Below, one piece after another: positions 26,936-36,596 of a stretch of DNA of 64,000 nucleotides. The notes below the pieces were generated by a model. That model was not told the origin of the DNA. It worked only from the letters and a program-made list of their open reading frames with translations, and made no database searches. Both the position numbers and the translations under genes were made by a program. Origin of the DNA: Vibrio sp. 10N.261.45.E2 (GTDB lineage: Bacteria > Pseudomonadota > Gammaproteobacteria > Enterobacterales > Vibrionaceae); assembly GCF_002875705.1 (NCBI RefSeq), contig NZ_MCZZ01000127.1, positions 1-64,000 on the forward strand. Direction: 5' to 3'. Numbering within the stretch: position 1 is the stretch's first letter; each line of letters opens with the position of its first letter.

Positions 26936-28357
26936 CTATGATTCCACCTTGTCGGCTTTACCCGCTGCGCCTGCGAGTTTGGATAATTGCTTATCGAGCC
27001 ACAATGGCGTGTTACCCGAATCTTCCGCGTTCTCTTTTCTTCGTACCGCATCACGAACCATCATCGCACCTACCCAACGAAATGGCTCTGGTGGGAAGTG
27101 TCCTAATGGGCCTTTAGTTAAACCGCTTCGTGTCCAAGCATTGTCTATATCGAGTACCATTGCTGACAAAATCTTCCCGCCCATACGGGTTTGAGCAACG
27201 CCATTCCCTGAATAGCCGAGCCCATAATAGATGTTGCTTTGGCCTTTTAGATTACCGAAAAATGGCAATCCGGTGACCGAACGATCTGAGCCGCCCGACC
27301 AGTTGTAATCGAATTCACTTTGCTCCAACTTGGGGAACAGCTTTTGGAAAGATTGATTGAGAATTGGCAAGTAGTGAGTGGTTTGGTTAAACATGCTTTC
27401 AACTTGATTGGCAAACGAAAATTTATTACCACCTTTGCCCAACATGAGTCGTCCGTCCTGGGTATCTCGGTAGTAGTGGACAAAGATACGCGAATCCACC
27501 ACCGCCGCGCCTTTCTCTGGGCCAAACTGCGTGAGCTTTTCAGGAATAGGCTTAGTCACCACCATGTCGGAAGAGACAACCACAATGCTGCGTTTGAACT
27601 CTTTAAAGTGATCAAGCATCCACGCATTGAGCGCCAAAATTACTTTATCCGCAAATACGGAACCGCCTTTGGTTTGAATTCGAGCTGGAGAGCCATAGTA
27701 GAGTGAGGTCATCTCTGTATTTTCGTGAATTTCGACACCCAGTTCGAGTGCGACTCGGCGCAAACCTCTAGCCAATAACGCAGGTTGTACACTGCCCGCA
27801 GCTTCTGAGTAATAACCCTCAATGTGGCGAGCAGACCCAGCTTTATCAGACAAAGAGTTGTCACACTTCTTCCAACTATTGATGCCTTGCTTGACCAACT
27901 CATTCACAACAGGCTCCATGCCACCCTTTTGAGCTTCATTGGTCGCTGTATAGTAAGTACCGCTTCGATATAAATGCGCGTCGATGTTATGTTCGCTACA
28001 GAAGGCTTCGATCTCGTATATAACCTTTTCTGATTCCTTAACCAACCATTTCGCTTGTTCTTTTCCGTAGAGCTTTTTCAACGTTGGATACTTAGTCGAC
28101 CACGTCAGCATGCAACCGCCATTCGCGCCAGAAGCACCGCTACCACATAGGCCTTTTTCAATCACGACAACATGTTTTTCAGGTTGCTGCTGTTTGATTA
28201 GAATCGCCGTCCATAACCCTGTGTAACCACCGCCAACAATGGCGATACCACAGTTGACGTCTTTTGAGAGCGGCTTAGCCGAACCTAGCCCCGCATTGAT
28301 GGTACCAAACTCTTGTTCCAACGCTTGCTTGAACCAATATGAATAGTGCTTTGTCAT
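26936..28357 (-). CDS. FAD-dependent (amino)phosphonate oxidoreductase, DAO family
   Basis: A 473-aa flavoprotein of the D-amino-acid/glycine oxidase fold. The dinucleotide-binding motif IAIVGGGYTGLWTA is at residues 38-51, with the Glu of IEKG about 25 residues later and a C-terminal GLGYSGNGVAQTRMGGKI closing the FAD site. Similar enzymes sit in AEP catabolic clusters as putative aminophosphonate oxidoreductases. Literature on such clusters suggests oxidation of N-substituted or free AEP to phosphonoacetaldehyde, the PhnX substrate. The exact substrate here is not shown by sequence. It lies between terminators and unlinked gaps, so it probably has its own promoter. Confidence 0.85.
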   Translation of the reverse strand: MTKHYSYWFKQALEQEFGTINAGLGSAKPLSKDVNCGIAIVGGGYTGLWTAILIKQQQPEKHVVVIEKGLCGSGASGANGGCMLTWSTKYPTLKKLYGKEQAKWLVKESEKVIYEIEAFCSEHNIDAHLYRSGTYYTATNEAQKGGMEPVVNELVKQGINSWKKCDNSLSDKAGSARHIEGYYSEAAGSVQPALLARGLRRVALELGVEIHENTEMTSLYYGSPARIQTKGGSVFADKVILALNAWMLDHFKEFKRSIVVVSSDMVVTKPIPEKLTQFGPEKGAAVVDSRIFVHYYRDTQDGRLMLGKGGNKFSFANQVESMFNQTTHYLPILNQSFQKLFPKLEQSEFDYNWSGGSDRSVTGLPFFGNLKGQSNIYYGLGYSGNGVAQTRMGGKILSAMVLDIDNAWTRSGLTKGPLGHFPPEPFRWVGAMMVRDAVRRKENAEDSGNTPLWLDKQLSKLAGAAGKADKVES

Positions 28358-28397
28358 TTCTTGTACCTTACTTAAAACCTAAATGCATAAAATTAAA

Positions 28398-28421
28398 AAA
28401 GGAAGACCGAAGCCTTCCTTT
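28398..28421 (-). terminator. Rho-independent terminator after phnS
   Basis: AAAGGAAG pairs with CTTCCTTT around an eight-base loop containing a CTTCGG-type turn. On the minus strand a run of six T follows. It isolates phnS from the FAD oxidoreductase gene. Confidence 0.85.
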
Positions 28422-28461
28422 ACTGATTTCAAACTTCTAATGAACTGAATAGGTCGTCAGA

Positions 28462-29469
28462 TTAAGATTTTGGCTCTGATTTAGCGTCAAACTTCTCAGA
28501 CCATGTTTTAAGAACGTCGGCACGCTCGCTGCCCATGCGAGCGAAGTCCATTTTTGCCATGTTCTTTTCTACATTAGGGAAGTTCTCTGCTTTGCCTGTC
28601 ACATCTTGGTGGCCAACAACTGGGTACATTTCGATGTAAAGCTCATTTGCTGCTTTAGAAATAGACCAATCAACAACGCGTTGTGCTGCATCAGAAGGCT
28701 TAACAAGGCCTACCGCTTCAGATTCCCAGCCGATACCTTCAGGCGTAATCACGGAAAGTGGCGCGCCTTGAGTTTTCAGCTTAGCACCACGGCTCGCCAT
28801 AGAAATGCCTATAGCAACCTCCCCCATACCCGCTTGAACACATGGCTTAGAGCCTGAGTGTGTGTAGTGAGCGATGTTTTGGTCTAGCTTCTGCATGTAG
28901 TTCCAACCTTGGTCTTCACCCATGTTTTGTAGCCAAGCCGAAACCTGCATGTAGCCCGTACCAGAAGACGCTGGGTTTGGCATTGCAATGTGGCCTTTGT
29001 AGATAGGCTTGGTTAGGTCATCCCAAGACTTAGGTGCTGGTAGGTTCAATTGCTTAGCCACCACTTCGTTAAAGCAAACTGCATTGAAGAATGCATCGTT
29101 GCCATACCAAGCTTGAGTAGACTGTGGGTCGTTAAGGTTAGCGCGTAATGCTTCTACACCTTGAGGCGTGTACGGTTTAAGAATGCCCTCTTCCTTAAGC
29201 AGAGCCATTGAAGAGCCTGCAAGTCCCCAAACTACCTCTGCGCGAGGGTTGTTTTTCTCAGCCAATAATTTTGCCGTCATGATCCCAGTTGAATCACGAA
29301 CCCATTTGATGTTGATGTCTGGGTTTTCACTTTCAAAGGCGTTTTTGTATTTCGCCAAGATGTCAGTTTCAAATGCGGTGTAAACCGTCACTTCCTGTGC
29401 TGCATAAGCATTGCCAGCCAGTAGAGTGACTAATGCTGCAAGTGATCCTTTCATAAAACGGTTTTTCAT
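28462..29469 (-). CDS. phnS: 2-aminoethylphosphonate ABC transporter substrate-binding protein
   Basis: Periplasmic binding protein of the iron/thiamine-type family, here 335 aa. The frame opens at a TTG at 29481, but the ATG at 29469 lies at the best spacing from GGAG and gives a normal Sec signal peptide (MKNRFMKGSLAALVTLLAGNAYA). The mature protein begins QEVTVYTAFETDILAKY and contains the hinge motif MPNPASSGTGYMQVSAWL near residue 170. It delivers AEP to the PhnTU importer. It has its own terminator and an upstream palindrome, so it can be expressed in excess of the membrane parts, as is usual for binding proteins. Confidence 0.88.
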   Translation of the reverse strand: MKNRFMKGSLAALVTLLAGNAYAAQEVTVYTAFETDILAKYKNAFESENPDINIKWVRDSTGIMTAKLLAEKNNPRAEVVWGLAGSSMALLKEEGILKPYTPQGVEALRANLNDPQSTQAWYGNDAFFNAVCFNEVVAKQLNLPAPKSWDDLTKPIYKGHIAMPNPASSGTGYMQVSAWLQNMGEDQGWNYMQKLDQNIAHYTHSGSKPCVQAGMGEVAIGISMASRGAKLKTQGAPLSVITPEGIGWESEAVGLVKPSDAAQRVVDWSISKAANELYIEMYPVVGHQDVTGKAENFPNVEKNMAKMDFARMGSERADVLKTWSEKFDAKSEPKS

Positions 29470-29598
29470 CATTTTCTCCAATCAGGCCCGGTGCCAAGGT
29501 TAGAAATTGCCAAGGTTAAAGTTGTTCAAGCTAGAAACCTCACCAAGAGGCGTCTATATCCATAAATTCATTTAGGTTGTTAGTACACGTCCTTTTAT

Positions 29599-29610
29599 TG
29601 GTATGTACCA
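29599..29610. promoter_or_regulatory. Putative PhnR operator before phnS
   Basis: TGGTATGTACCA matches the perfect palindrome before phnT at 11 of 12 positions. It lies in the 353-nt divergent region, nearer phnS. Confidence 0.6.
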
Positions 29611-29785
29611 GTTTGCGAGTATTAACCTAATCGACTTTTATGACGGTTAAATGAACAAAAAATGGCAGTTTCGAGATCGGAAAATTTCTCAACAAAAATG
29701 ACAAATTTGAATATTAAGCTTTTGTGAAAATAACGTTTGGGCTATTTACGACCGTTTAAATTGGTTGTTAAAGTAATCGCAAATA

Positions 29786-29799
29786 TTGGTATAGTCCAA
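29786..29799. promoter_or_regulatory. Putative PhnR operator before phnW
   Basis: TTGGTATAGTCCAA is a near-palindrome related to the phnT and phnS sites, 24-37 nt before the phnW start. It would overlap the promoter or the early leader. The rest of the divergent region (29470-29822) is AT-rich, with no other structure seen. Confidence 0.5.
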
Positions 29800-29822
29800 A
29801 ATGAAAATCACGAGAATAGAAC

Positions 29823-30926
29823 ATGAGAAATGATTACTTATTACTGACACCTGGCCCACTATCTACTTCTGAAACCGTTCGCCAAGCGATGCTAAAAGAC
29901 TGGTGTACTTGGGATGATGAATACAACAAAGACGTTGTTGAAGTGATTCGTAGCAAACTAGTCACTTTGGCGACTAAGCAAACGGGTTATACGAGCGTGC
30001 TCATGCAAGGTAGCGGCACCGCTTCAGTAGAAGCAACAATCGGTAGTGTTATCTCTAAGAGGGGTAAACTTCTTGTTGTTGACAACGGTGCATATGGTGC
30101 TCGTATTGCTCAAATCGCAGAATACTTAGACATTCCATGCCATGTCGTTTCCCCAGGTGAAACATCACAGCCTGACTTGAACGAAATGGAAACGGCATTG
30201 GCCATGGATTCAGGCATTACTCACGTTGCGATTGTGCACTGTGAGACCACCACTGGTATGCTGAATCCAATTGAAGATATTGCCAAATTGGCAAAACAGC
30301 ACAACAAAACCGTCATTCTTGATGCTATGTCGAGCTTTGGTGGCATCCCTATGGATATTGCTGACTTAGGTATCGATTACATGATCAGTTCAGCAAACAA
30401 GTGTATTCAAGGTGTACCGGGGTTCGGCTTTGTTATTGCCAAGCAATCAGAACTGGAAAAGTGTAAAGGCCAAGCTCGCTCATTAAGCCTTGACCTGTTT
30501 GACCAGTGGCACTGCATGGAAAGCAACCATGGCAAATGGCGCTTCACCTCTCCGACTCATACAGTGCGCGCTTTCTACCAAGCTCTTCTTGAACTAGAAC
30601 AGGAAGGTGGTATCGAAGCTCGTCATAATCGCTACCAAACCAACCAAACCACATTGGTTGCAGGCATGCGTTCTCTTGGCTTTGAACCACTACTTAATGA
30701 TGATCTTCATTCACCTATCATTACCTCTTTCTATTCTCCAACTCATAGCGATTACCAATTTAAAGAGTTCTATGACCGTTTGAAAGAGCAAGGTTTTGTG
30801 ATTTACCCGGGCAAGGTTTCAAACGCAGACTGCTTCCGCATTGGTAACATCGGTGAAGTGTATCCGTCAGATATTGAAGCCCTTATTGGAGCAGTGAAAA
30901 ACGCTATGTACTGGGATATCAAATAA
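29823..30926 (+). CDS. phnW: 2-aminoethylphosphonate:pyruvate transaminase
   Basis: Transfers the amino group of AEP to pyruvate, giving phosphonoacetaldehyde and alanine, with PLP in the cytoplasm. The N-terminus [18 protein letters not shown], the [10 protein letters not shown] phosphate-binding region near residue 62, the Asp of [10 protein letters not shown] near 167 and the PLP lysine Lys193 in [14 protein letters not shown] are typical of PhnW. The 367-aa length is standard. Its stop overlaps the pbfA start by one base (TAATG), so they are cotranslated. It is first in the catabolic operon and lies behind a putative PhnR site. Confidence 0.94.
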   Translation: MRNDYLLLTPGPLSTSETVRQAMLKDWCTWDDEYNKDVVEVIRSKLVTLATKQTGYTSVLMQGSGTASVEATIGSVISKRGKLLVVDNGAYGARIAQIAEYLDIPCHVVSPGETSQPDLNEMETALAMDSGITHVAIVHCETTTGMLNPIEDIAKLAKQHNKTVILDAMSSFGGIPMDIADLGIDYMISSANKCIQGVPGFGFVIAKQSELEKCKGQARSLSLDLFDQWHCMESNHGKWRFTSPTHTVRAFYQALLELEQEGGIEARHNRYQTNQTTLVAGMRSLGFEPLLNDDLHSPIITSFYSPTHSDYQFKEFYDRLKEQGFVIYPGKVSNADCFRIGNIGEVYPSDIEALIGAVKNAMYWDIK

Positions 30927-32347
30927 TGACGACGACCAATCAAGACCCCGTTCTTAAGGCGACACACTTTCGAAGTGAAGGCGATGTGAACACCACGCCA
31001 GCCCGTGAAAAGTGGAATGAGTCGTTAAACGATGAGGCGACTCAAGCAATGTTAAAACGCGACTCAGACGTGTTTCTTCATCAAGCGATGTCAACACCTT
31101 GCCTAGACACGCTTGAAGCCGCTGAAGGCATCTACATTCAAGATGCGACGGGTAATAAGTATATGGACTTTCACGGCAACAATGTTCATCAGCTAGGTTA
31201 TGGCCACCCACATATTATTAATAAAGTGACTCAGCAAATGGCGTCGTTGCCATTTTCACCACGTCGCTTCACCAATGAAACTGCAGTTCAGTGCGCTGAA
31301 AAGCTCACACAGATCTGCGGTGGTGGTTTGAATCGCGTGTTGTTTGCTCCGGGTGGTACATCGGTGATCGGTATGGCACTCAAACTGGCTCGACATGTCA
31401 CCAACAACTTCAAAGTAGTGTCGCTATGGGATTCATTCCACGGCGCGTCACTGGATGCAATTTCAGTGGGTGGCGAAGCTTGTTTTCGTGAAGGTATGGG
31501 GCCGTTAATGGCAGGCGTAGAACGTATTCCACCAGCTGTCTCTTATCGTGGTGCTTTCCCGCTTCGCGGGCAAAGCTCAGACGATAACAATGAGACCGCA
31601 TGTGATGTGCACTACGCCGATTACCTTGAGTATGTGATTGAAAAAGAAGGTGGCATTGGTGCTTTCATTGCCGAAGCCGTGCGTAACACAGACGTGCAAG
31701 TTCCAAGCAAAGCTTATTGGAAACGCATCCGTGAGATCTGTGACAAACACAACGTCATGTTGATCATTGATGACATTCCAAACGGTATGGGTCGCAGTGG
31801 CGAATGGTTTACACACCAAGCTTTTGATATCGAACCTGACATTCTTTGTATCGGTAAAGGTTTTGGCGGCGGCTTAGTACCAATCGCAGCTATGATCACT
31901 AAAGACAAATACAACACGGCAGCGCAAGTATCACTGGGGCACTACACACATGAGAAAAGCCCCATTGGCTGCGCGGCAGCACTGGCCACCATGGAAGTGA
32001 TTGAGCAAGAAAATTTACTTGAAAAAGTCCAAGAGGACAGCACATTCGTGCATGAACAGCTGCTTCAAATGAAAGAGAAGTATCCAGTCATTGGTGACGT
32101 TCGCGGCATCGGCCTGCTATGGGGCGTGGAGTTGGTTACCGACCATATCACTAAAACCCGAGCATTCGATGAAGCAGAAGCAGTACTTTATCAATGTCTG
32201 AACGATGGCCTGAGTTTTAAGGTGTCACAAGGTAATGTGATTCAGTTGAGCCCACCATTGATCATCAGTCGCAGCGAACTAGAAATCGCTCTGTCTGTAC
32301 TTGAAAATGCGATAGCAAAAGCCTGCAAAGACTTTGAATACCTTTAG
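30926..32347 (+). CDS. pbfA: (R)-1-hydroxy-2-aminoethylphosphonate ammonia-lyase
   Basis: A 473-aa class-III aminotransferase-fold PLP protein. The PLP lysine is Lys311 in CIGKGFGGG, and the cofactor Asp lies in LIIDDIPNGMGRSG near 281-283, where ordinary transaminases read DEVQ-GxGRTG. Its place between phnW and phnX matches PbfA, reported from V. splendidus as a lyase that converts (R)-1-hydroxy-AEP to phosphonoacetaldehyde and ammonia. This lets the PhnW-PhnX pathway also use the hydroxylated phosphonate. The function is assigned from literature memory plus context; an aminotransferase role cannot be excluded from motifs alone. Confidence 0.85.
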   Translation: MTTTNQDPVLKATHFRSEGDVNTTPAREKWNESLNDEATQAMLKRDSDVFLHQAMSTPCLDTLEAAEGIYIQDATGNKYMDFHGNNVHQLGYGHPHIINKVTQQMASLPFSPRRFTNETAVQCAEKLTQICGGGLNRVLFAPGGTSVIGMALKLARHVTNNFKVVSLWDSFHGASLDAISVGGEACFREGMGPLMAGVERIPPAVSYRGAFPLRGQSSDDNNETACDVHYADYLEYVIEKEGGIGAFIAEAVRNTDVQVPSKAYWKRIREICDKHNVMLIIDDIPNGMGRSGEWFTHQAFDIEPDILCIGKGFGGGLVPIAAMITKDKYNTAAQVSLGHYTHEKSPIGCAAALATMEVIEQENLLEKVQEDSTFVHEQLLQMKEKYPVIGDVRGIGLLWGVELVTDHITKTRAFDEAEAVLYQCLNDGLSFKVSQGNVIQLSPPLIISRSELEIALSVLENAIAKACKDFEYL

Positions 32348-32444
32348 TTCATTCTCTAAATCAACATTTAAACCAATAACCCAAAACAATCATTCGTCCT
32401 CCCAGAACTTTACAACGGGAGTGACACAAAAATAGGACACTCTT

Positions 32445-33263
32445 ATGAACACAACATCACCTATCCAAGCGGTTATCTTTGACTGGGCTGGCACTATTGT
32501 TGATTTTGGATCGTTTGCTCCAACCAGCATCTTTGTTGAAGCATTCAAACAAGGTTTCGACTTTGACATCGACTTAGCTGAAGCTCGTGAACCTATGGGT
32601 ATTGGTAAATGGGATCACATCCAAGCTGTGGGTCAAATCCCTGCGGTTGATGCTCGTTGGAAGGCTCAATTCGGACGCTCGATGACCAGTGAAGACGTTG
32701 ATGCGATCTACGCGGCATTCATGCCTCTTCAGAAAGCAAAAGTAGCAGACCACGCTGCGCCAATTTTAAACGCGATTGAAGTAGTCAATAACCTAAAAGA
32801 AAAGAATGTAAAAATTGGCTCTTGTTCTGGTTACCCACGTGAAGTGATGGACGTACTGATTCCAGCGGCAGCAGATTACGGTTATCTTCCTGACAACGTA
32901 GTTGCAACTGACGACTTACCGCAAGGTGGTCGCCCAGCTCCATTCATGGCGCTTAAAAACGTGATTGACCTAGGTGTAACTGGCGTTGCTGCATGTGTAA
33001 AAGTAGATGACGCGGCACCAGGTATCGACGAAGGTCACAACGCAGGCATGTGGACGGTTGGACTTGTATTATCGGGGAACGAGGCAGGCTTAACCTATCA
33101 AGAATATTTAGATGCCGATGAAGCAACACTTGCAGCTGCACGTGAAAAAGCAAGCGTGAAGCTAAACAAATCAAACCCACACTACCTAATCGACACCATT
33201 GCAGACCTACCAGGTGTCATTGCAGATATTGAAAAGCGTTTGTTAGCCGGTGAGCGCCCATAA
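32445..33263 (+). CDS. phnX: Phosphonoacetaldehyde hydrolase (phosphonatase)
   Basis: Cleaves the C-P bond of phosphonoacetaldehyde to acetaldehyde and phosphate in the cytoplasm. It is a HAD-superfamily enzyme: the nucleophile Asp13 lies in [11 protein letters not shown], the cap-domain Schiff-base lysine is Lys55 in MGIGKWDHI, and the conserved [10 protein letters not shown] and [13 protein letters not shown] (metal-binding Asp pair) follow. The 272-aa length is typical. The start is preceded by AGGACACTCTT. A 97-nt gap separates it from pbfA, and the operon ends at a strong terminator. It completes the pathway that feeds phosphate and acetaldehyde to the cell. Confidence 0.94.
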   Translation: MNTTSPIQAVIFDWAGTIVDFGSFAPTSIFVEAFKQGFDFDIDLAEAREPMGIGKWDHIQAVGQIPAVDARWKAQFGRSMTSEDVDAIYAAFMPLQKAKVADHAAPILNAIEVVNNLKEKNVKIGSCSGYPREVMDVLIPAAADYGYLPDNVVATDDLPQGGRPAPFMALKNVIDLGVTGVAACVKVDDAAPGIDEGHNAGMWTVGLVLSGNEAGLTYQEYLDADEATLAAAREKASVKLNKSNPHYLIDTIADLPGVIADIEKRLLAGERP

Positions 33264-33296
33264 CGGTAATCACCAAACATTCAGTACACATAAAAG

Positions 33297-33337
33297 AAAC
33301 CTCGTATCACCTAAAAATGATACGAGGTTTCTTTATT
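33297..33337 (+). terminator. Rho-independent terminator of the phnW-pbfA-phnX operon
   Basis: AAACCTCGTATCA pairs perfectly with TGATACGAGGTTT around an eight-base loop, followed by CTTTATTT. The rest of the 33264-33581 gap is AT-rich, with no other feature seen. Confidence 0.92.
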
Positions 33338-33581
33338 TCCAACATTTGAGACAACAATTAATTGACAAAAACCTCTGTAAATAGCACCTTAAATATATAA
33401 ATTACAACAACTTCATTGACCCCAATAAGCAACTAAACTAACAATATAACAATAATAGTACCAAGATAGGTTCGACCTGAAACTACGCCTGAACGACTTA
33501 CTGTTGCAGTGTCCCAAACAATAAATCGCCGCTTTAAAGGCTAGTTCAGATAACAATAAGAGTTAATCCAAGGATAAGATT

Positions 33582-34643
33582 ATGAAAAGACTGTCAAGAA
33601 TCATGTGTGCTGTGGTAGCTGCTTCAGGTTTCGCTGCTGCTCCATCAATTGCCGCAACGACATACGTAGGCGCAAAAGTTGGCATGGGTTGGCTCGATAG
33701 CGCTTGTGTCGACAACATTGATTGTGAAGATGATTCAGTTGCGGGTGGTATTTACGGTGGTTACAACTTTACCGATAACATTGCTCTAGAATTAAATGCA
33801 GATTACTTAGGTGATTATGACACCAGCTTTAACTATAACGGAGCGACTCAAAGATACAGCGATTCTATCGTAGCCATTTCTTTGAGCCCAATGTACCGAC
33901 TAGCGATTAAACAACAGTTTGATATATTCTTTAAAGCTGGTCCCGCTTACATCATGCACGATGACGAAGACGATGTTGTATTAGCACTAGGTATCGGTGC
34001 TGAGAAACAGCTATCCGACGACTGGGCACTTCGAGTTGAATACCAATACTTCGACGATTTTGACGATAAGATCATTCAAGACCTCAACTCTAACCTTGTT
34101 ACCGTTGGTCTAAGCTACAATTTCGGTACAGGTAACACGACGGCGTCAGCCGCAACAGTAGCTGCTGCTGCCGTAACACAGGCTCCAGCTGAACCTATTG
34201 CAGAACCGGAAGCCGTTGTGGTTGAAGAAGAGACTGTTGTAATTAAAGCGCAAACAGAAAGCTTCTCGCAAGGTATGTTTGAGACAAACAGTACTGAATT
34301 GTCTACAGAAGGTAAAACAGCACTGACACCATTGGTAGAAGTGCTGCAAACTTACCCTCAATCATCAGTTAATGTTGTTGGTCACACCGATTCAACAGGC
34401 TCTGCTGAGTACAACATGATGATCTCTAAAAAACGAGCTGCCGCTGTAGCCGCATACATTGAAGAGCAAGGTATTGAAGCAGACCGTATTACGGCTACAG
34501 GTGAAGGTGAGGAAAACCCAGTAGCAACAAACGATACTGCTGAAGGTCGTGCGCAAAACCGTCGTGTTGACGCAACAATCCCAAGCTTCGAATACCAAGA
34601 AGAAGCGCAAATGGAAGAAGTTATTGTAGAAACGGCTGAATAA
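33582..34643 (+). CDS. OmpA-family outer membrane protein, 353 aa
   Basis: A signal peptide (about 25 residues, ending SIAA-TT) is followed by an eight-strand beta-barrel domain (TYVGAKVGMGWLD, GGIYGGYNFTDNIALELNADYLGDYD, LRVEYQYFDDFDD; to about 180). Next come an Ala/Pro/Glu-rich linker (about 185-225) and a C-terminal OmpA domain that binds peptidoglycan (VVGHTDSTGSAEYN near 268, ISKKRAAAVAAYI, then GRAQNRRVDATI). The Asp of HTDS and the Arg of NRR are the usual diaminopimelate ligands. The tail after about 335 is acidic (EEAQMEEVIVETAE). It anchors the outer membrane to the wall and may act as an adhesin. Only two Cys residues (42 and 48) are present. Confidence 0.9.
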   Translation: MKRLSRIMCAVVAASGFAAAPSIAATTYVGAKVGMGWLDSACVDNIDCEDDSVAGGIYGGYNFTDNIALELNADYLGDYDTSFNYNGATQRYSDSIVAISLSPMYRLAIKQQFDIFFKAGPAYIMHDDEDDVVLALGIGAEKQLSDDWALRVEYQYFDDFDDKIIQDLNSNLVTVGLSYNFGTGNTTASAATVAAAAVTQAPAEPIAEPEAVVVEEETVVIKAQTESFSQGMFETNSTELSTEGKTALTPLVEVLQTYPQSSVNVVGHTDSTGSAEYNMMISKKRAAAVAAYIEEQGIEADRITATGEGEENPVATNDTAEGRAQNRRVDATIPSFEYQEEAQMEEVIVETAE

Positions 34644-34669
34644 TAGCACTCTACTCTAGTTAGAATACT

Positions 34670-34703
34670 AAAGGGCGGGACACTTTAAAGTGCCCCGCCC
34701 TTT
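34670..34703. terminator. Strong bidirectional terminator between the OmpA and OsmC-like genes
   Basis: AAAGGGCGGGACACTTT pairs with AAAGTGCCCCGCCCTTT with a single mismatch, leaving a minimal loop, followed by TCTTTAT. The flanking genes converge on it. Confidence 0.93.
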
Positions 34704-34768
34704 TCTTTATCTGACTCTACTCATAAGCCGTAAGAATTAGCCTATCGCCAAAATATACAATCAGAAGG

Positions 34769-35167
34769 CTAAACGATTTCCCAACTGTGGGTCATCTCTA
34801 CGCCAGCACCTAGCATTAAGCATACTGAACAGTATTTTTCTAATGAATCAGCACAAACCTTAGCAACAAGCTCAGGATCAAGGTGGTCACCCGTTACTTC
34901 GAAATGAATATTAATCACAGTGAAGATTTTTGGTGCTGTTTCACGACGTGTTGTTTCAAGCTTTGCGTTACAGCCTGTGATGTTCTGGCCTGCAGATTTC
35001 AAACCATCAACTACATCAACAGAACTACAACCACCAGCAGCCATTAACACCATTTCCATAGGGCTTGGAGCGGTAGCACCACCACTTCCATCCATAACGA
35101 CAGAGTGACCTGATTGAGATTGACCAAGGAATTTAAAACCTTCGACCCATTTAACTTCTGCTTGCAT
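34769..35167 (-). CDS. OsmC-family protein (YhfA-like), 132 aa
   Basis: The start is taken at the ATG at 35167, which has AAGGAA upstream; the in-frame extension to 35200 has none. The first cysteine lies in AAGGCSSVDVVDGL near residue 50 and the second in EKYCSVCLMLGAG near 115, the pair of cysteines that defines OsmC-like thiol peroxidases. An extra Cys two residues before the second makes a CSVC pair. The 132-aa size and N-terminal MQAEVKWVEG match the YhfA branch, whose physiological substrate is not known. It is monocistronic, and the divergent msrAB gene points to an oxidative-stress neighbourhood. Confidence 0.88.
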   Translation of the reverse strand: MQAEVKWVEGFKFLGQSQSGHSVVMDGSGGATAPSPMEMVLMAAGGCSSVDVVDGLKSAGQNITGCNAKLETTRRETAPKIFTVINIHFEVTGDHLDPELVAKVCADSLEKYCSVCLMLGAGVEMTHSWEIV

Positions 35168-35368
35168 GCTGTTCCTTAGATGTACGAAAAGCGTCATCAT
35201 TAACTATTATTTTATATCAATGCCTACACCCTACTACTGGCAGCATTTATGAGCAAGATTTTCTAGGTAACACATTTTTTTTGTGAATGATGCAATTTTT
35301 TCCATCTTAAACCTGTCTCTATTCGTACATTCAAAATCGAATGAAAAGAACGTCAAGATGAGGTATCT

Positions 35369-36511
35369 ATGAATAAATTATCTAAAATATTGGTATCACT
35401 CGTGGTTGCGCTACCACTGATTTCGCTGTTTGTAAGCCAGACTGGCACTGCCAATACAATGGATAAAACAGCAAATTCAGGTAAAAGTGAAATCGCGACA
35501 CTGGCTGGTGGTTGTTTCTGGTGTACAGAATCCGACCTAGAAAAACTGACCGGCGTCACCGACGTTATCTCTGGGTACTCTGGTGGTGAATTAGAAAACC
35601 CAACCTACAAACAAGTGTCCTCAGGTAAGTCTGGTCACATCGAAGTGATCAACGTGACTTACAATCCTGATATTGTTAGTTATGAACAGGTTCTTGACCA
35701 ATTCTTCAGACATATTGACCCAACTGATGACAAAGGCTCCTTCGTAGACCGCGGTCCACAGTATCGACCTGCTATTTTCTACCGTAACCAAGAGCAAAAA
35801 GCCGTAGCTCAGAACTTCATGATGGAGATCGACAAATCTCAGATTTTTGGTGAACCACTGAAAACAGAACTGATCGAATTTGAAAAATTCTGGCCAGCGG
35901 AAGACTATCACCAAGACTATTACAAAAAGAGTAAGGTTCGCTATAACTACTACCGCTATGCTTCGGGTCGTGACCAGTATCTAGATAAGATCTTCGGTGA
36001 GGATAGAAAAGAGAATCCGAAAACACTTCGTCAGATCATCGACAGCAAAAATGCGACTGCCAATGCTAAGACCTATGTCAAACCATCTGACGCAGAGATC
36101 AAAGCAAAACTCACCTCACTGCAGTACGATGTAACACAAGAAGATGCAACAGAGCGCCCATTTGACAACAAATACTGGGATAACAAACAGGAAGGTATTT
36201 ACGTCGATATCGTAACGGGTGAGCCACTGTTCTCTTCAAAAGACAAATACAAATCAGGCACAGGCTGGCCAAGCTTTACACAGCCAATTAGCGAAGCTTA
36301 TGTCGTAACAACGACCGACTACAAACTGATTTACCCAAGAACAGAGGTTCGAAGTAAGTTTGGTGATTCTCACCTAGGACATGTGTTTAAAGATGGTCCT
36401 AAACCAACAGGCTTACGTTACTGCATGAACTCAGCTGCAATGCGCTTTATCCCAGCAGATAAACTGGTTGAAGAAGGGTATGAAGAATACGTTGAAATGT
36501 TTCAGGGCTAA
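35369..36511 (+). CDS. msrAB: Bifunctional peptide-methionine sulfoxide reductase MsrA-MsrB, exported
   Basis: A fusion of MsrA (residues about 40-200) and MsrB (about 240-375) behind an N-terminal signal peptide or membrane anchor ([22 protein letters not shown]). MsrA has the catalytic Cys49 in GGCFWCTE. MsrB has the catalytic Cys352 in [12 protein letters not shown] and the SGTGWPSF motif, and lacks the CxxC zinc pairs of many MsrB proteins. It reduces both stereoisomers of methionine sulfoxide in periplasmic proteins, and would need electrons from a DsbD-type membrane system, not seen here. It resembles PilB/MsrAB of other bacteria without their N-terminal thioredoxin domain. Confidence 0.92.
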   Translation: MNKLSKILVSLVVALPLISLFVSQTGTANTMDKTANSGKSEIATLAGGCFWCTESDLEKLTGVTDVISGYSGGELENPTYKQVSSGKSGHIEVINVTYNPDIVSYEQVLDQFFRHIDPTDDKGSFVDRGPQYRPAIFYRNQEQKAVAQNFMMEIDKSQIFGEPLKTELIEFEKFWPAEDYHQDYYKKSKVRYNYYRYASGRDQYLDKIFGEDRKENPKTLRQIIDSKNATANAKTYVKPSDAEIKAKLTSLQYDVTQEDATERPFDNKYWDNKQEGIYVDIVTGEPLFSSKDKYKSGTGWPSFTQPISEAYVVTTTDYKLIYPRTEVRSKFGDSHLGHVFKDGPKPTGLRYCMNSAAMRFIPADKLVEEGYEEYVEMFQG

Positions 36512-36541
36512 GTATTAAACAATTGACGCTAGATCTACCGC

Positions 36542-36564
36542 AAAGCCAGCATGTCGCTGGCTTT
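36542..36564. terminator. Bidirectional terminator between msrAB and ktrB
   Basis: AAAGCCAGC pairs perfectly with GCTGGCTTT around five bases. The flanking genes converge on it. Confidence 0.8.
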
Positions 36565-36596
36565 GCTTTCTCTAACTCGCAAACAAGTCGCTAATC

